Shown in pieces: positions 26,096 to 36,726 of a DNA stretch of 62,319 bases; positions within the stretch are counted from its first letter, which is position 1; each line of letters begins with the position of its first letter. A model generated the notes under the pieces. It saw only the letters and a list, made by a program, of their open reading frames with translations. It had not been told where the DNA came from and did no database searches. The stretch is from Streptomyces sp. T39 (GTDB lineage Bacteria > Actinomycetota > Actinomycetes > Streptomycetales > Streptomycetaceae), in contig NZ_RDBP01000012.1 in assembly GCF_008042045.1 (NCBI RefSeq), positions 3,143,146 through 3,205,464 on the forward strand, written 5' to 3'. The translations under genes and the position numbers were made by a program.

Positions 26096-27634
26096 GTGTT
26101 CCTGACGATCAGTACCACCGGCACCCCTGAACGCCCCGCCACCGACCTGGGCTTTCTGCTGCACAAGCATCCCGACCGGGCGCAGGCGTTCTCCACCGCG
26201 CACGGCACGGCTCATGTCTTCTACCCCGAGGCGTCCGCCGAGCGGTGCACCGCCGCACTGCTGCTGGAGGTCGATCCGGTGGCGCTCGTGCGCCGGGGCA
26301 GGGGCAAGGGCCGGGGCGGAGCTCCCGACGCCGCCCTCGCGCAGTACGTCAACGACCGGCCGTACGCCGCCTCCTCGCTGCTGTCCGTGGCCATGAGCAC
26401 GGTCTTCAAGAGCGCCCTGCGCGGCGTCTGCGCCGCTCTGCCCGAGCGCGCCGCGGCACCTCTGCCGCTGCGCATCGAGGTGCCGGCCGTCGCCGCCCGC
26501 GGCGGAGTGGAACTGGTCCGCAGGCTGTTCGCCCCGCTCGGCTGGACGTCGGTGGAGGCCGAACCGATCCCCCTCGACGAGCAGTTCCCCGGCTGGGGCG
26601 ACTCCCGGTACGTGCGGCTCGCCCTGGAGGGCGAGCTCCGGCTCGCCGACGCGCTGCGCCAGCTCTACGTCCTGCTGCCCGTCATGGACGACGCGAAGCA
26701 CTACTGGGTGGCCACCGACGAGGTCGACAAACTGCTGCGCGCGGGTGAGGGATGGCTCGCCGACCACCCCGAGCAGAAGCTGATCACCAGCCGCTATCTC
26801 TCCCGCCGCTGGGGACTCACCCGGCAGGCCATGGAGCGGCTCGAACTCGTCCGCCTCGCGGAGACGGACGACCTCGCCGTCGAGGACGTGGACAACGCCG
26901 TCGACGAGACCACGGACACCGAGGAGCGGCCCGTGCCGCTCGCCGAGCAGCGCCGGGAGGCGATCCTGGCCGCCCTGCGCCAGAGCGGGGCCCAGCGCGT
27001 GCTCGACCTGGGCTGCGGTCAGGGCCAGCTGGTGCAGGCGCTGCTGAAGGACGTCACGTTCACCGAGATCGTCGGTGTCGACGTGTCGGTGCGGGCGCTC
27101 ACCGTCGCCGGTCGGCGGCTGCGGCTGGACCGGCTGGGGGAGCGCCAGGCGTCCCGTGTCAGCCTGATGCAGGGGTCGCTCACGTACACGGACAAGCGGA
27201 TCGCCGGGTACGATGCGGCCGTGCTCAGCGAGGTGATCGAGCACCTGGACCTGCCGAGGCTGCCGGCGCTGGAGTACGCCGTCTTCGGCGCGGCCCGCCC
27301 CCGCACGGTGCTGGTGACCACGCCGAACGTCGAGTACAACGTCCGCTGGGAGAGCCTGCCGGCCGGGCACACACGCCACGGCGACCACCGCTTCGAGTGG
27401 ACCCGTGCGGAGTTCCGCGACTGGGCGCTGGCCGTGGCCGGGCGCCACGGCTACACGGTGGGCTTCACTCCCGTCGGGCCGGACGACCCGGAGGTCGGAC
27501 CGCCCACGCAGATGGCCGTCTTCGAGAAGGCGGGCCCCGACGGTCCGGACGACCCCCGCGGGACGGCCGAAGGCGCCGCTCCGCACACGCACCCCACCCC
27601 TCACACGTCCGAGAAGGAGGCGACGGCGGCATGA
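26096..27634 (+). CDS. hen1: Hen1 RNA 3'-terminal ribose 2'-O-methyltransferase
   Basis: A 512-residue bacterial Hen1. The N-terminal bacterial domain (FLTISTTGTPERPATDLGF, about residues 1-240) serves in binding Pnkp. The C-terminal methyltransferase has SAM motif RVLDLGCGQGQLVQAL and the metal-binding set EVIEHLD plus RHGDHRFEWTRAEF. Hen1 methylates the 2'-OH at the break before Pnkp seals it, so the repaired RNA resists recutting. GTG 26096 is chosen because homologues begin VFLTISTTG. The stop overlaps the pnkp start in ATGA, so this is a two-gene operon. Confidence 0.95.
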   Translation: MFLTISTTGTPERPATDLGFLLHKHPDRAQAFSTAHGTAHVFYPEASAERCTAALLLEVDPVALVRRGRGKGRGGAPDAALAQYVNDRPYAASSLLSVAMSTVFKSALRGVCAALPERAAAPLPLRIEVPAVAARGGVELVRRLFAPLGWTSVEAEPIPLDEQFPGWGDSRYVRLALEGELRLADALRQLYVLLPVMDDAKHYWVATDEVDKLLRAGEGWLADHPEQKLITSRYLSRRWGLTRQAMERLELVRLAETDDLAVEDVDNAVDETTDTEERPVPLAEQRREAILAALRQSGAQRVLDLGCGQGQLVQALLKDVTFTEIVGVDVSVRALTVAGRRLRLDRLGERQASRVSLMQGSLTYTDKRIAGYDAAVLSEVIEHLDLPRLPALEYAVFGAARPRTVLVTTPNVEYNVRWESLPAGHTRHGDHRFEWTRAEFRDWALAVAGRHGYTVGFTPVGPDDPEVGPPTQMAVFEKAGPDGPDDPRGTAEGAAPHTHPTPHTSEKEATAA

Positions 27635-30189
27635 CCACCACCACCGAGGAAGCGACCACCACCCCGGGCCGGCAGCTGCCGGTCACCGACCTGTCCCTGG
27701 TCGTGCTCGTCGGCGCCACCGGCTCCGGCAAGTCGACCTTCGCCCGCCGGCACTTCAAGCCGACCGAGGTCGTCTCCTCCGACTTCTGCCGCGGGCTCGT
27801 CGCCGACGACGAGAACGACCAGAGCGCCAGCGCCGACGCCTTCGACGTCCTGCACTACATCGTCGGCAAGCGCCTCGCCGCGGGCCGGCTGACCGTCGTC
27901 GACGCCACCAATGTGCAGACCGAGAGCCGGCGGCAGCTCGTGAAGCTGGCCCGCGAGCACGATGTACTGCCCATCGCGATCGTCCTCGACCTGCCCGAGG
28001 ACGTCTGCGCCCGCCGCAACGCCGCGCGCCCGGACCGGGCCGGCATGCCGCGGCACGTCATCTCCCGCCACCGCCGCGAACTGCGCCGCTCGCTGCGCGG
28101 GCTGGAGCGCGAGGGCTTCCGCAAGGTCCACGTGCTGCGCAGCGTCGAGGAGGTCGAGAGCGCCGGCGTCGTCCTGGAGCGCCGCTACAACGACCTCCGC
28201 CACCTCACCGGACCGTTCGACATCATCGGCGACATCCACGGCTGCCGGTCCGAGCTGGAGACCCTGCTGGGCCGGCTCGGGTACGAGGACGGGGTGCACC
28301 CCGACGGCCGGACGGCCGTCTTCGTCGGCGACCTCGTCGACCGGGGGCCGGACAGCCCCGGCGTGCTGCGCCGGGTCATGGGGATGGTCGCCGCCGGCAG
28401 CGCCCTGTGCGTGCCGGGCAACCACGAGAACAAGCTGGCCCGCTGGCTCAAGGGGCGCAACGTCCAGCGCACCCACGGCCTCGCCGAGACGATCGAGCAG
28501 CTGGAGAAGGAGGACGACGCCTTCCGCGAGCAGGTGCGCGAGTTCATCGACGGACTCGTCAGCCACTACGTCCTCGACGAGGGCCGGCTCGTCGTCTGCC
28601 ACGCCGGTCTGCCCGAGAAGTACCACGGCCGCACCTCCGGCCGGGTCCGCTCGCACGCCCTGTACGGCGAGACCACGGGCGAGACCGACGAGTTCGGCCT
28701 GCCCGTGCGCTACCCCTGGGCCGAGGACTACCGGGGCCGGGCGGCCGTCGTGTACGGCCACACCCCCGTCCCCAGCACCTCCTGGATCAACAACACCATC
28801 TGCCTGGACACCGGCGCCGTGTTCGGCGGCCGGATGACCGCCCTGCGCTGGCCCGAGCGCGAACTGGTCGACGTCCCCGCCGAGAAGGTCTGGTACGAAC
28901 CGGTGAAGCCGCTGCTCACCGAGACCCCGGGCAGCCGCGAGGGTCGCCCGCTCGACCTCGCCGACGTGCAGGGCCGCCGGGTCGTCGAGACCCGGCACCT
29001 GGCGCGTGTCGCCGTGCGCGAGGAGAACGCCGCGGCGGCGCTCGAGGTGATGAGCCGCTTCGCCGTCGATCCCCGGCTGCTCGCCTACCTCCCGCCGACG
29101 ATGGCCCCCACCGCCACCTCGCGCCGGGAGGGCTACCTGGAGCACCCGGCCGAGGCCTTCGCCCAGTACGCGGCGGACGGTGTGGCCCAGGTGGTGTGCG
29201 AGGAGAAGCACATGGGGTCGCGCGCGGTGGCCCTGGTCTGCCGCGACGCCGGCGCCGCCCGCCGCCGCTTCGGCGTCGACGGACCCACGGGCACCGTCCA
29301 CACCCGCACCGGGCGCCCCTTCTTCGACGACCAGGAGGTCACCGAGGAGATCCTGGACCGGCTGCGCGCGGCGGTCGGCGCCGCCGGACTGTGGGACGAG
29401 CTGGAGACGGACTGGCTGCTGCTGGACGCGGAGCTGATGCCCTGGTCCCTGAAGGCGTCCGGTCTGCTGCGGACGCAGTACGCCGCGGTCGGCGCCGCGG
29501 CCGGAGCGGTGCTGCCCGGGGCGACGGCCGCACTCCGCTCGGCCGCCGGCCGGGGCGTGCCGGTGGACGGGCTGCTCGACCGGCAGCGCGAACGCGGCGA
29601 GGACGCGCGGGCGTTCACCGACGCCTACCGGCGCTACTGCTGGACGACCGACGGCCTGGACGGGGTGCGCCTCGCCCCGTTCCAGCTGCTCGCCGCCGAG
29701 GGCCGCTCGCTCGCCGGCGTCCCGCACGACCGGCAACTGGCGTGGCTTGACCGGCTGGTGGAGCACGACCCGACCGGACTGCTCCAGGTCACCCGACGGC
29801 TCGTCGTCGACACCGGTGACGAGGAGTCGGTCCGCGCCGGCACCGACTGGTGGCTGGAGATGACCGGCCGCGGCGGTGAGGGCATGGTCGTCAAGCCGCT
29901 CGCGGCCCTGGCCAGGGACGGCGGCGGCCGGCTGGTGCAGCCCGGTGTCAAGGTGCGGGGCCGTGAGTACCTGCGGATCATCTACGGCCCGGAGTACACC
30001 CGGCCCGACAACCTCGGCAGGCTGCGCGACCGCTTCCTGGGCCACAAGCGCTCGCTGGCCCTGCGCGAGTACGCCCTCGGCCTCGAGGCGCTCGACCGGC
30101 TGGCGGACGGGGAGCCGCTGTGGCGGGTGCACGAGGCCGTGTTCGCCGTCCTGGCCCTGGAGTCGGAGCCGGTCGACCCCCGCCTCTGA
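27631..30189 (+). CDS. pnkp: Pnkp polynucleotide kinase-phosphatase-ligase
   Basis: An 852-residue three-domain RNA-repair enzyme. The 5' kinase has P-loop [15 protein letters not shown] at about residues 30-44. The central metallophosphatase shows [26 protein letters not shown] and CHAGL, then YGHTPVPS. The C-terminal adenylyltransferase has the lysine motif [10 protein letters not shown] and later [15 protein letters not shown]. It heals both ends of cut RNA and, with Hen1, seals them. All catalytic motifs look intact. Translation is coupled to hen1. Ribotoxin-damaged tRNA is the usual suggested target in the family. Confidence 0.96.
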   Translation: MTTTTEEATTTPGRQLPVTDLSLVVLVGATGSGKSTFARRHFKPTEVVSSDFCRGLVADDENDQSASADAFDVLHYIVGKRLAAGRLTVVDATNVQTESRRQLVKLAREHDVLPIAIVLDLPEDVCARRNAARPDRAGMPRHVISRHRRELRRSLRGLEREGFRKVHVLRSVEEVESAGVVLERRYNDLRHLTGPFDIIGDIHGCRSELETLLGRLGYEDGVHPDGRTAVFVGDLVDRGPDSPGVLRRVMGMVAAGSALCVPGNHENKLARWLKGRNVQRTHGLAETIEQLEKEDDAFREQVREFIDGLVSHYVLDEGRLVVCHAGLPEKYHGRTSGRVRSHALYGETTGETDEFGLPVRYPWAEDYRGRAAVVYGHTPVPSTSWINNTICLDTGAVFGGRMTALRWPERELVDVPAEKVWYEPVKPLLTETPGSREGRPLDLADVQGRRVVETRHLARVAVREENAAAALEVMSRFAVDPRLLAYLPPTMAPTATSRREGYLEHPAEAFAQYAADGVAQVVCEEKHMGSRAVALVCRDAGAARRRFGVDGPTGTVHTRTGRPFFDDQEVTEEILDRLRAAVGAAGLWDELETDWLLLDAELMPWSLKASGLLRTQYAAVGAAAGAVLPGATAALRSAAGRGVPVDGLLDRQRERGEDARAFTDAYRRYCWTTDGLDGVRLAPFQLLAAEGRSLAGVPHDRQLAWLDRLVEHDPTGLLQVTRRLVVDTGDEESVRAGTDWWLEMTGRGGEGMVVKPLAALARDGGGRLVQPGVKVRGREYLRIIYGPEYTRPDNLGRLRDRFLGHKRSLALREYALGLEALDRLADGEPLWRVHEAVFAVLALESEPVDPRL

Positions 30190-30368
30190 CCGTCCGCCGT
30201 GCCGGGCCCGCTCCCGCCGCCGGACCGTACGGTGACCCGCCGGTCGCACAGGGCGATCGGCGGTCGCCGTACGGGCTCGGGGGGGACGGCGCCCCGCCTC
30301 GGCCGTTCCGGAATGCGGAGTCGGCCGTTCGCCGGGTGAACGGCCTCCCGTCCGGCCAGGATGGAGAC

Positions 30369-31604
30369 ATGGCATTCCACGTCGACTCCGAGACCGGCCG
30401 GCTGCGGCAGGTCATCCTCCACCGGCCGGATCTGGAACTGAAACGGCTCACACCGAGCAACAAGACCGCGCTGCTCTTCGACGACGTGCTCTGGGTGCGC
30501 CGGGCGCGCCAGGAGCACGACGGTTTCGCGGACGTGCTGCGCGACCGCGGGGTGCAGGTGCACCTCTTCGGGGATCTGCTGCGCGAGTCGCTGGAGATCG
30601 AGGAGGCGCGCAAGCTCGTGCTGGACCGCGTCTTCGACGAGAAGGAGTACGGCCCGCTCGCCACGGACCACCTGAGAGCCGCGTTCGACGAGATGCCCAC
30701 GTCCGGCCTGGTCGAGGCGCTGGTCGGCGGGATGACCAAGCGCGAGTTCCTCGCCGGTCACACGGAGCCCACCTCGGTCCGGTTCCACACCATGGACCTG
30801 GACGACTTCCTGCTGCACCCGCTGCCCAACCACCTTTTCACCCGCGACACTTCGGCCTGGATATACGACGGGGTGTCGATCAACGCGATGCGCTGGCCCG
30901 CCCGTCAGCGCGAGACGGTGCACTTCGAGGCGATCTACAAGTACCACCCGCACTTCGTCGGGGAGCACGCCTCGCACTTCCACCACTGGTCGGAGGGGCA
31001 GGACGACTACCCGTCCACGATCGAGGGCGGTGACGTGCTCGTCATCGGCAACGGCGCGGTGCTGATCGGGATGAGCGAGCGGACCACGCCGCAGGCGGTG
31101 GAGATGCTGGCGCGCGGTCTCTTCGCGGCCGGCTCGGCCCGCACCATCGTGGCGCTGGACATGCCGAAGCGCCGGGCGTTCATGCACCTGGACACCGTGA
31201 TGACCATGGTCGACGCGGACACCTTCACGCAGTACGCGGGGCTCGGCATGCTGCGCTCCTACACGATCGAGCCGGGCGACGTCTCCGGCGGTCTGCGGGT
31301 CAGCGACCATCCGCCCGAGCGGATGCACGACGCGATCGCGGCGGCCCTCGGTCTGAAGGACATCCGGGTGCTGACCGCGACCCAGGACGTGCACGCGGCC
31401 GAGCGGGAGCAGTGGGACGACGGCTGCAACGTGCTGGCGGTCGAGCCGGGCGTGGTGGTGGCCTACGAGCGCAACGCGACGACCAACACGCATCTGCGCA
31501 AACAGGGCATCGAGGTCATCGAGATCCCCGGCAGCGAGCTGGGCAGGGGGCGGGGAGGGCCCCGGTGCATGAGCTGTCCGGTCGAGCGGGAGGCCGTGCG
31601 GTGA
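30369..31604 (+). CDS. arcA: Arginine deiminase
   Basis: A 411-residue enzyme converting arginine to citrulline and ammonia. Visible are [38 protein letters not shown], the His motif [15 protein letters not shown] and the catalytic Cys near the end in [10 protein letters not shown]. Length is normal. An ornithine carbamoyltransferase gene follows in the same direction after 88 bp, but no carbamate kinase (arcC) is present, so the standard ATP-yielding deiminase operon is incomplete here; it may supply citrulline or ammonia. Start ATG has GGAG upstream. Confidence 0.95.
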   Translation: MAFHVDSETGRLRQVILHRPDLELKRLTPSNKTALLFDDVLWVRRARQEHDGFADVLRDRGVQVHLFGDLLRESLEIEEARKLVLDRVFDEKEYGPLATDHLRAAFDEMPTSGLVEALVGGMTKREFLAGHTEPTSVRFHTMDLDDFLLHPLPNHLFTRDTSAWIYDGVSINAMRWPARQRETVHFEAIYKYHPHFVGEHASHFHHWSEGQDDYPSTIEGGDVLVIGNGAVLIGMSERTTPQAVEMLARGLFAAGSARTIVALDMPKRRAFMHLDTVMTMVDADTFTQYAGLGMLRSYTIEPGDVSGGLRVSDHPPERMHDAIAAALGLKDIRVLTATQDVHAAEREQWDDGCNVLAVEPGVVVAYERNATTNTHLRKQGIEVIEIPGSELGRGRGGPRCMSCPVEREAVR

Positions 31605-31620
31605 ACACTCGGCGGAGGTC

Positions 31621-31692
31621 TGTATAGCGATGCAGGGTGTCGTATAGACTTCCATGCGTTCACTGCTTTTCCGCCACCCAGGAGCAGCCATC
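31621..31692 (+). promoter_or_regulatory. Promoter region of the ornithine carbamoyltransferase gene
   Basis: TAGACT (31645-31650) is a plausible -10 about 43 bp before the start. GTATAG occurs twice (31622 and 31643), and A/T-rich blocks around a CATGCG could be a site for an arginine-type regulator, though no clear ARG box is seen. Confidence 0.35.
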
Positions 31693-32703
31693 ATGGCGAT
31701 ACATCTCGAAGGCCGCCACTTTCTGAAGGAGCTGGACTTCACGGCAGAGGAGTTCCGCGCCCTGCTCGCCCTGGCCGCGGAGCTCAAGGCCGCCAAGCGC
31801 GCCGGCGCCGAGGTCCAGCGGCTGCGGGGCAGGAACATCGCCCTGATCTTCGAGAAGTCGTCGACGCGTACGCGCTGCGCGTTCGAGGTGGCGGCGGCCG
31901 ACCAGGGCGCGTCGACGACCTACATCGATCCGGCCGGTTCCCACATCGGCAAGAAGGAGTCGGCGAAGGACACCGCACGGGTCCTCGGCCGGATGTTCGA
32001 CGCGATCGAGTTCCGCGGTGACGCGCAGCACACGGTCGAGGAGCTGGCCGCCCACGCCGGGGTGCCGGTCTACAACGGGCTGACCGACGACTGGCACCCC
32101 ACCCAGATGCTCGCCGACGTGCTCACCATGACCGAGCACTGCGACAAGCCCCTGGACCGGATCGCCTTCGCCTACCTGGGCGACGCCCGCTTCAACATGG
32201 GCAACAGCTATCTCGTCACGGCGGCGCTGCTCGGCATGGACGTGCGGATCGTGGCGCCCCGTGCCTACTGGCCGGCCGTGGAGGTCGTCGCCGCCGCGCA
32301 GGAGCTGGCGGCGGCGAGCGGGGCGCGGATCGAGCTCACGGAGGACATCGGCGAGGGCGTCCGGGGCGCGGACTTCGTCGTCACCGACGTCTGGGTGTCG
32401 ATGGGGGAGCCCGAGGAGGTCTGGGACGAGCGGATCAAGGCGCTCTCCCCGTACGCGGTGACCATGGACGTGCTGCGGGCCACCGGCAACCCCGGCGTGA
32501 AGTTCCTGCACTGCCTGCCGGCCTTCCACGACCTGGGCACCAAGGTCGCCCGGCAGATCCACGAGCGCCACGGCCTGTCCGAGCTGGAGGTCACCGACGA
32601 GGTCTTCGAGTCGGCCCACTCGGTCGTCTTCGACGAGGCCGAGAACCGGATGCACACCATCAAGGCGGTCCTGGTGGCGACGCTGGCCGGAGGCCGCGGC
32701 TGA
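31693..32703 (+). CDS. argF: Ornithine carbamoyltransferase
   Basis: A 336-residue cytosolic enzyme interconverting ornithine plus carbamoyl phosphate with citrulline. It carries the carbamoyl-phosphate motif [23 protein letters not shown], and the ornithine/catalytic motif [10 protein letters not shown]. Placement after arcA suggests a catabolic (ArcB) role; sequence alone does not separate ArcB from biosynthetic ArgF. The start [11 protein letters not shown] has AGGAG ahead, and a separate -10-like TAGACT suggests it can be transcribed without arcA. Confidence 0.93.
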   Translation: MAIHLEGRHFLKELDFTAEEFRALLALAAELKAAKRAGAEVQRLRGRNIALIFEKSSTRTRCAFEVAAADQGASTTYIDPAGSHIGKKESAKDTARVLGRMFDAIEFRGDAQHTVEELAAHAGVPVYNGLTDDWHPTQMLADVLTMTEHCDKPLDRIAFAYLGDARFNMGNSYLVTAALLGMDVRIVAPRAYWPAVEVVAAAQELAAASGARIELTEDIGEGVRGADFVVTDVWVSMGEPEEVWDERIKALSPYAVTMDVLRATGNPGVKFLHCLPAFHDLGTKVARQIHERHGLSELEVTDEVFESAHSVVFDEAENRMHTIKAVLVATLAGGRG

Positions 32704-32750
32704 GCAGGCGCCGCACGGCGCGGGTCGGGTGGCGTCTCCTCGGCTCTGTA

Positions 32751-32829
32751 CGAGGTGGGCGGCGGTCCCTCGGCGCCGCGCGAAGTGGGCGGCGGTCCCT
32801 CGGCGCCGCACGAGGCGGGCGGCGGTCGG
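32751..32829. repeat. 30-bp tandem repeat, about 2.6 copies
   Basis: Units start at 32751, 32781 and 32811 (CGAGGTGGGCGGCGGTCCCT and ten further bases), with few mismatches, in the gap between the carbamoyltransferase and the convergent HATPase gene. No coding function. Confidence 0.8.
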
Positions 32830-32852
32830 TCCCGCGTGGGCCGGGCTGCGGT

Positions 32853-33272
32853 TCAGCTCCGCACGGTGAGCGAGAACCAGACCGCCTTGCCCCAGGTGGT
32901 GAGGCGGTGTCCGCACTCGGAGCTCAGCGCGCGGATCAGCAGCAGCCCCCGGCCGTGCTCCTGCCAGGGGCCGGGGTCCGGCTCCTGCGCGTGCGGCGAC
33001 AGGGCGGCCGGCGGCTCGGGGTCGGCGTCGTGCACCTCGACGCGGCACTGCTTGGGCAGCAGCCGGACGACCAGCTCTATCCGGGACTCGCCCGGGGTGT
33101 GCCGGACCGCGTTGGCGACCAGCTCCGCGGTGAGCAGCTCGGCGGTGTCCCGGTCGGCGGGGTCGTCGGTGTCCGCGAGGGCGGCCCGTATCGCCGCACG
33201 GGCCATCGGCACGGCGGCCGCGGTGTGCGGGAGCGGCACGTGCCAGGAGGCGGGAGCGGTGGAGTCGGGCAC
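32853..33272 (-). CDS. HATPase_c ATP-binding regulator (anti-sigma-kinase-like)
   Basis: A 139-residue stand-alone GHKL ATPase domain of the kind very abundant in Streptomyces. N-box TAELVANAVRH, G1-like VEVHDADP and G2 EHGRGLLLIRALSSECGH are present; there is no dimerisation or membrane domain. Such proteins resemble RsbW/SpoIIAB and usually act in partner-switching control of sigma factors or with small DUF397/XRE proteins; no such partner lies next to it. Target unknown. Confidence 0.85.
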   Translation of the reverse strand: MPDSTAPASWHVPLPHTAAAVPMARAAIRAALADTDDPADRDTAELLTAELVANAVRHTPGESRIELVVRLLPKQCRVEVHDADPEPPAALSPHAQEPDPGPWQEHGRGLLLIRALSSECGHRLTTWGKAVWFSLTVRS

Positions 33273-33487
33273 AGCGGATGTCCGTTCGGCGTCGGTCGTC
33301 CCCCCACCCTACGGAGGCGCCGTGCGCCGCTCACCGGCCCGGACGTGTTCGGCGGGGACCTGTGCCGGAACCATGACGAGACCTGTGCACTGTCACAACG
33401 CTCTATCGCGCCCTCATGACGGCGGTCACAAACGGGTGATAACTTCGAGGGGCAGGCCGCAGCAGACCGCCCGCCGAAGGAGCACAC

Positions 33488-34315
33488 GTGAGCCCCTTTA
33501 CCGGATCAGCACCGCCGACCGACGCCTGGCACCATCTGCGGCTGACCAGGGACGACGGGGTCGCGACCGTCACCCTCGCCCGCCCCGACAAGCTCAACGC
33601 GCTCACCTTCGGCGCCTACGCCGACCTGCGCGACCTGCTGGCCGAGCTCTCACGGGACCGCTCGGTGCGGGCCCTGGTGCTCGGCGGCGAAGGCCGCGGC
33701 TTCTGCTCCGGCGGTGACGTCGACGAGATCATCGGCGCCACCCTGTCCATGGACACCGCCCAGCTCCTCGACTTCAACCGGATGACCGGTCAGGTGGTCC
33801 GCGCCGTCCGGGAGTGCCCCTTCCCGGTGATCGCCGCACTGCACGGGGTGGCCGCGGGCGCGGGCGCGGTGCTGGCGCTCGCGGCCGACTTCCGGATCGC
33901 CGACCCCTCCACCCGGTTCGCCTTCCTCTTCACCCGGGTCGGGCTGTCGGGCGGCGACATGGGCGCCGCCTATCTGCTGCCGCGCGTCGTCGGGCTCGGC
34001 CACGCCACCCGGCTGCTGATGCTCGGCGAGCCGGTGCGGGCACCTGAGGCCGAGCGGATCGGCCTGCTGAGCGAACTGGTCGAGGAGGGCGGCGCCGGCG
34101 CCCGTGCCGCCGAGCTCGCCCGGCACCTCGCGGACGGCCCGGCACTCGCGTACGCGCAGACCAAGGCACTGCTCACGGCCGAACTGGACATGCCGCTCGC
34201 GGCGGCCGTGGAGATGGACGCCGCGACCCAGGCCCTGCTGATGAACGGCGAGGACTACGCCGAGTTCCACGCGGCCTTCACCGAGAAGCGGCCCCCGAAG
34301 TGGCGGGGCCGCTGA
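33488..34315 (+). CDS. Enoyl-CoA hydratase/isomerase of the aryl-CoA module
   Basis: A 275-residue crotonase-fold protein. Oxyanion-hole sequences ALVLGGEGRGFCSGGDVDEI and ALHGVAAGAGAVLALAADFR are clear, and the family Glu position lies around FTRVGLSGGDMGAAYLLPR. GTG start with GAAGGAG ahead. It opens an operon: its stop shares an A with the start of the fused monooxygenase/reductase (TGATG). In the anthranilate pathway such an enzyme would act in the beta-oxidation-like steps after ring reduction. The exact substrate is inferred from context. Confidence 0.85.
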   Translation: MSPFTGSAPPTDAWHHLRLTRDDGVATVTLARPDKLNALTFGAYADLRDLLAELSRDRSVRALVLGGEGRGFCSGGDVDEIIGATLSMDTAQLLDFNRMTGQVVRAVRECPFPVIAALHGVAAGAGAVLALAADFRIADPSTRFAFLFTRVGLSGGDMGAAYLLPRVVGLGHATRLLMLGEPVRAPEAERIGLLSELVEEGGAGARAAELARHLADGPALAYAQTKALLTAELDMPLAAAVEMDAATQALLMNGEDYAEFHAAFTEKRPPKWRGR

Positions 34316-36657
34316 TGCGCCCGCCGCCCGCGGCACCCGGGACGCCACCGGACACCCGTGGTCTGCGCGTCGCCGTCATCGGGGGCGGACCCGGCGGTCT
34401 CTACGCCGCCGCGCTGCTCAAGCGCCTCGGCCCCGGGCGGGACGTCACCGTGTGGGAACGCAACGCGCCCGACGACACCTTCGGCTTCGGCGTCGTCCTG
34501 TCGGACGAGACCCTCGGCGGCATCGCGCACGCCGACCCCGTCGTCCATGCCGCGCTCAAGGAGGAGTTCGTCCGCTGGGACGGCATCGACATCGTGCACC
34601 GCGGGCACCGCCAGAGCTCCGGCGGCCACGGGTTCGCCGCCCTCGGACGCCGCAGGCTGCTGGAGATCCTGCACCGGCGCTGCGCCTCCCTCGGCGTGCG
34701 GCTGCGCTTTCGCACCCCGGCGCCGCCCGCCGCCGAACTCGCCACGACCCACGACCTGGTGATCGCCGCCGACGGGGTGCACAGCGCCACCCGAGCCGCC
34801 CACGCCGACGTCTTCGGGCCGCGGATCACCTCCCACCGCTGCCGCTACCTGTGGCTCGCCGCCGACTTCGCCTTCTCCGCCTTCCGGTTCGAGATCGCCG
34901 AGACCGAGCACGGCGTCATGCAGCTCCACGGCTACCCGTACGCGGCGGACGCCTCCACCGTCATCGTCGAGATGCGCGAGGAGGTCTGGGAGGCCGCGGG
35001 CTTCGGCGAGCTCGACGAACAGGAGTCCGCGTCCCGCTGCGCCAAGGTCTTCGCGCAGGCGCTCGACGGCCGCCCCCTGCGCGGCAACTCCTCCGCCTGG
35101 ACCGCCTTCCGCACCGTCGTCAACGACCGCTGGTCCGACGGCCGGATCGTGCTGCTCGGCGACGCCGCCCACACCGCGCACTTCTCCATCGGCTCGGGCA
35201 CGAAGCTGGCCGTCGAGGACGCCCTCGCGCTCGCCGCGTGCGTCGAGGAGCACTCCCGGCTCCCCGCGGCGCTCGCCGCGTACGAGAGCGAACGCAGGCC
35301 GGTCGTGGAGTCCACCCAGCGCGCCGCCGCCGCGAGCCTGCGCTGGTTCGAGGAGCTCGGGCGCCATCTCGACCAGCCGCCGCGGCAGTTCGCGTTCAAC
35401 CTGCTCACCCGCAGCCGGCGGGTCACCCACGCCAACCTGCGGCTGCGCGACGCCGCCTTCACGGACACCGTCGAGCGCGAGTTCGGCTGTCCGCCCGGCA
35501 CACCCCCGATGTTCACCCCCTTCCGGCTGCGCGGCCTCACTCTGCGCAACCGGGTCGTCGTCTCGCCCATGGACATGTACTCCGCCGAGGACGGACTCCC
35601 CGGCGACTTCCACCTCGTCCACCTCGGCGCACGCGCGCTCGGCGGCGCGGGCCTGGTGATGACCGAGATGGTGTGCGTCAGCCCCGAGGGCCGCATCACA
35701 CCGGGGTGCACGGGCCTCTACACGCCCGAGCACACGGCCGCCTGGCGCCGTGTCACCGATTTCGTGCACCGGCAGGCGCCCGGGACCGCCATTGGGATCC
35801 AGCTCGGGCACTCCGGCCGCAAGGGGTCCACCCGCCGGATGTGGGACGGCATGGACCAGCCGCTGGAGCACGGGAACTGGCCGCTGGCGGCCGCCTCGCC
35901 GCTGCCGTACCTCCCCGGTGTCAGCCAGGTCCCGGAGTCCCTCGACCGTGCCGGACTCGACACCGTCCGCGAACAGTTCGCGGCCGCCACCCGCCGGGCC
36001 GCGGAGAGCGGCTTCGACCTCCTCGAACTGCACTGCGCACACGGGTACCTGCTCTCCGGGTTCCTCTCCCCGCTCACCAACCGGCGCACCGACGCCTACG
36101 GCGCCTCGCTCCGGGGCCGGCTGCGCTTCCCGCTGGAGGTCTTCGACACCATGCGGGAGATCTGGCCGGACGACCGCCCGATGACCGTCCGCATCTCCGC
36201 GACCGACTGGGCGGACGGCGGCACCACGGCCGAGGACGCCGTGGCCTTCGCCCGCGCCTTCGCCGCCCACGGGGCCGATGCCGTCGACGTCTCCACCGGT
36301 CAGGTGGTTCCCGGCGAGAAGCCCGAGTACGGCCGCTCGTACCAGACCCCGTTCGCGGACCGCATCCGCGGCGAGGCGGGCGTGCCCGTCATCGCCGTGG
36401 GCGCGATCTCCTCCTGGGACGACGTCAACTCGATCCTGCTCGCCGGACGGGCCGACCTGTGCGCCGTCGGCCGGCCGCATCTGTACGACCCCCAGTGGAC
36501 GCTGCACGCGGCGGCCGAACAGGGCTACCGGGGCGAGGGCGCCGTGTGGCCGGTGCCGTACCGCGCGGGCAGCCGCACGCCGCCGACCGGCCGCACCGAC
36601 GCTCCCCGTCCCCGTCTCACGCTCGGCTCACCGGGCGGGGCGACGCCGGCCCCCTGA
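34315..36657 (+). CDS. Fused FAD monooxygenase / FMN ene-reductase, probable 2-aminobenzoyl-CoA monooxygenase/reductase
   Basis: A 780-residue fusion. Residues 1-390 form a flavin monooxygenase (VAVIGGGPGGLYAAALL, GDAAHTAHFSIGSGTKLAVE); residues 395-760 form an Old Yellow Enzyme-type domain (FTPFRLRGLTLRNRVVVSPM, GIQLGHSGRKG, ELHCAHGYLLSGFLSP). This layout is known from 2-aminobenzoyl-CoA monooxygenase/reductase of Azoarcus, which hydroxylates and then reduces the ring in one polypeptide; pipelines often label it salicylyl-CoA 5-hydroxylase. The neighbouring aminobenzoate-CoA-ligase-type gene favours anthranilate. The start overlaps the hydratase stop. Confidence 0.85.
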   Translation: MRPPPAAPGTPPDTRGLRVAVIGGGPGGLYAAALLKRLGPGRDVTVWERNAPDDTFGFGVVLSDETLGGIAHADPVVHAALKEEFVRWDGIDIVHRGHRQSSGGHGFAALGRRRLLEILHRRCASLGVRLRFRTPAPPAAELATTHDLVIAADGVHSATRAAHADVFGPRITSHRCRYLWLAADFAFSAFRFEIAETEHGVMQLHGYPYAADASTVIVEMREEVWEAAGFGELDEQESASRCAKVFAQALDGRPLRGNSSAWTAFRTVVNDRWSDGRIVLLGDAAHTAHFSIGSGTKLAVEDALALAACVEEHSRLPAALAAYESERRPVVESTQRAAAASLRWFEELGRHLDQPPRQFAFNLLTRSRRVTHANLRLRDAAFTDTVEREFGCPPGTPPMFTPFRLRGLTLRNRVVVSPMDMYSAEDGLPGDFHLVHLGARALGGAGLVMTEMVCVSPEGRITPGCTGLYTPEHTAAWRRVTDFVHRQAPGTAIGIQLGHSGRKGSTRRMWDGMDQPLEHGNWPLAAASPLPYLPGVSQVPESLDRAGLDTVREQFAAATRRAAESGFDLLELHCAHGYLLSGFLSPLTNRRTDAYGASLRGRLRFPLEVFDTMREIWPDDRPMTVRISATDWADGGTTAEDAVAFARAFAAHGADAVDVSTGQVVPGEKPEYGRSYQTPFADRIRGEAGVPVIAVGAISSWDDVNSILLAGRADLCAVGRPHLYDPQWTLHAAAEQGYRGEGAVWPVPYRAGSRTPPTGRTDAPRPRLTLGSPGGATPAP

Positions 36658-36726
36658 GCGGGCCGGCCCGCCCGTCGGGCCGGGGAGCCGTTTCGCCGGC
36701 CGGCCCCGCCCCGCCCGGTGGGCGGG

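Noticed and set aside
34315..36657. Salicylyl-CoA 5-hydroxylase as the firm assignment of the fusion protein
   Set aside because: The added ene-reductase domain and the aminobenzoate-CoA-ligase-type neighbour fit 2-aminobenzoyl-CoA better; no gentisate dioxygenase lies nearby.
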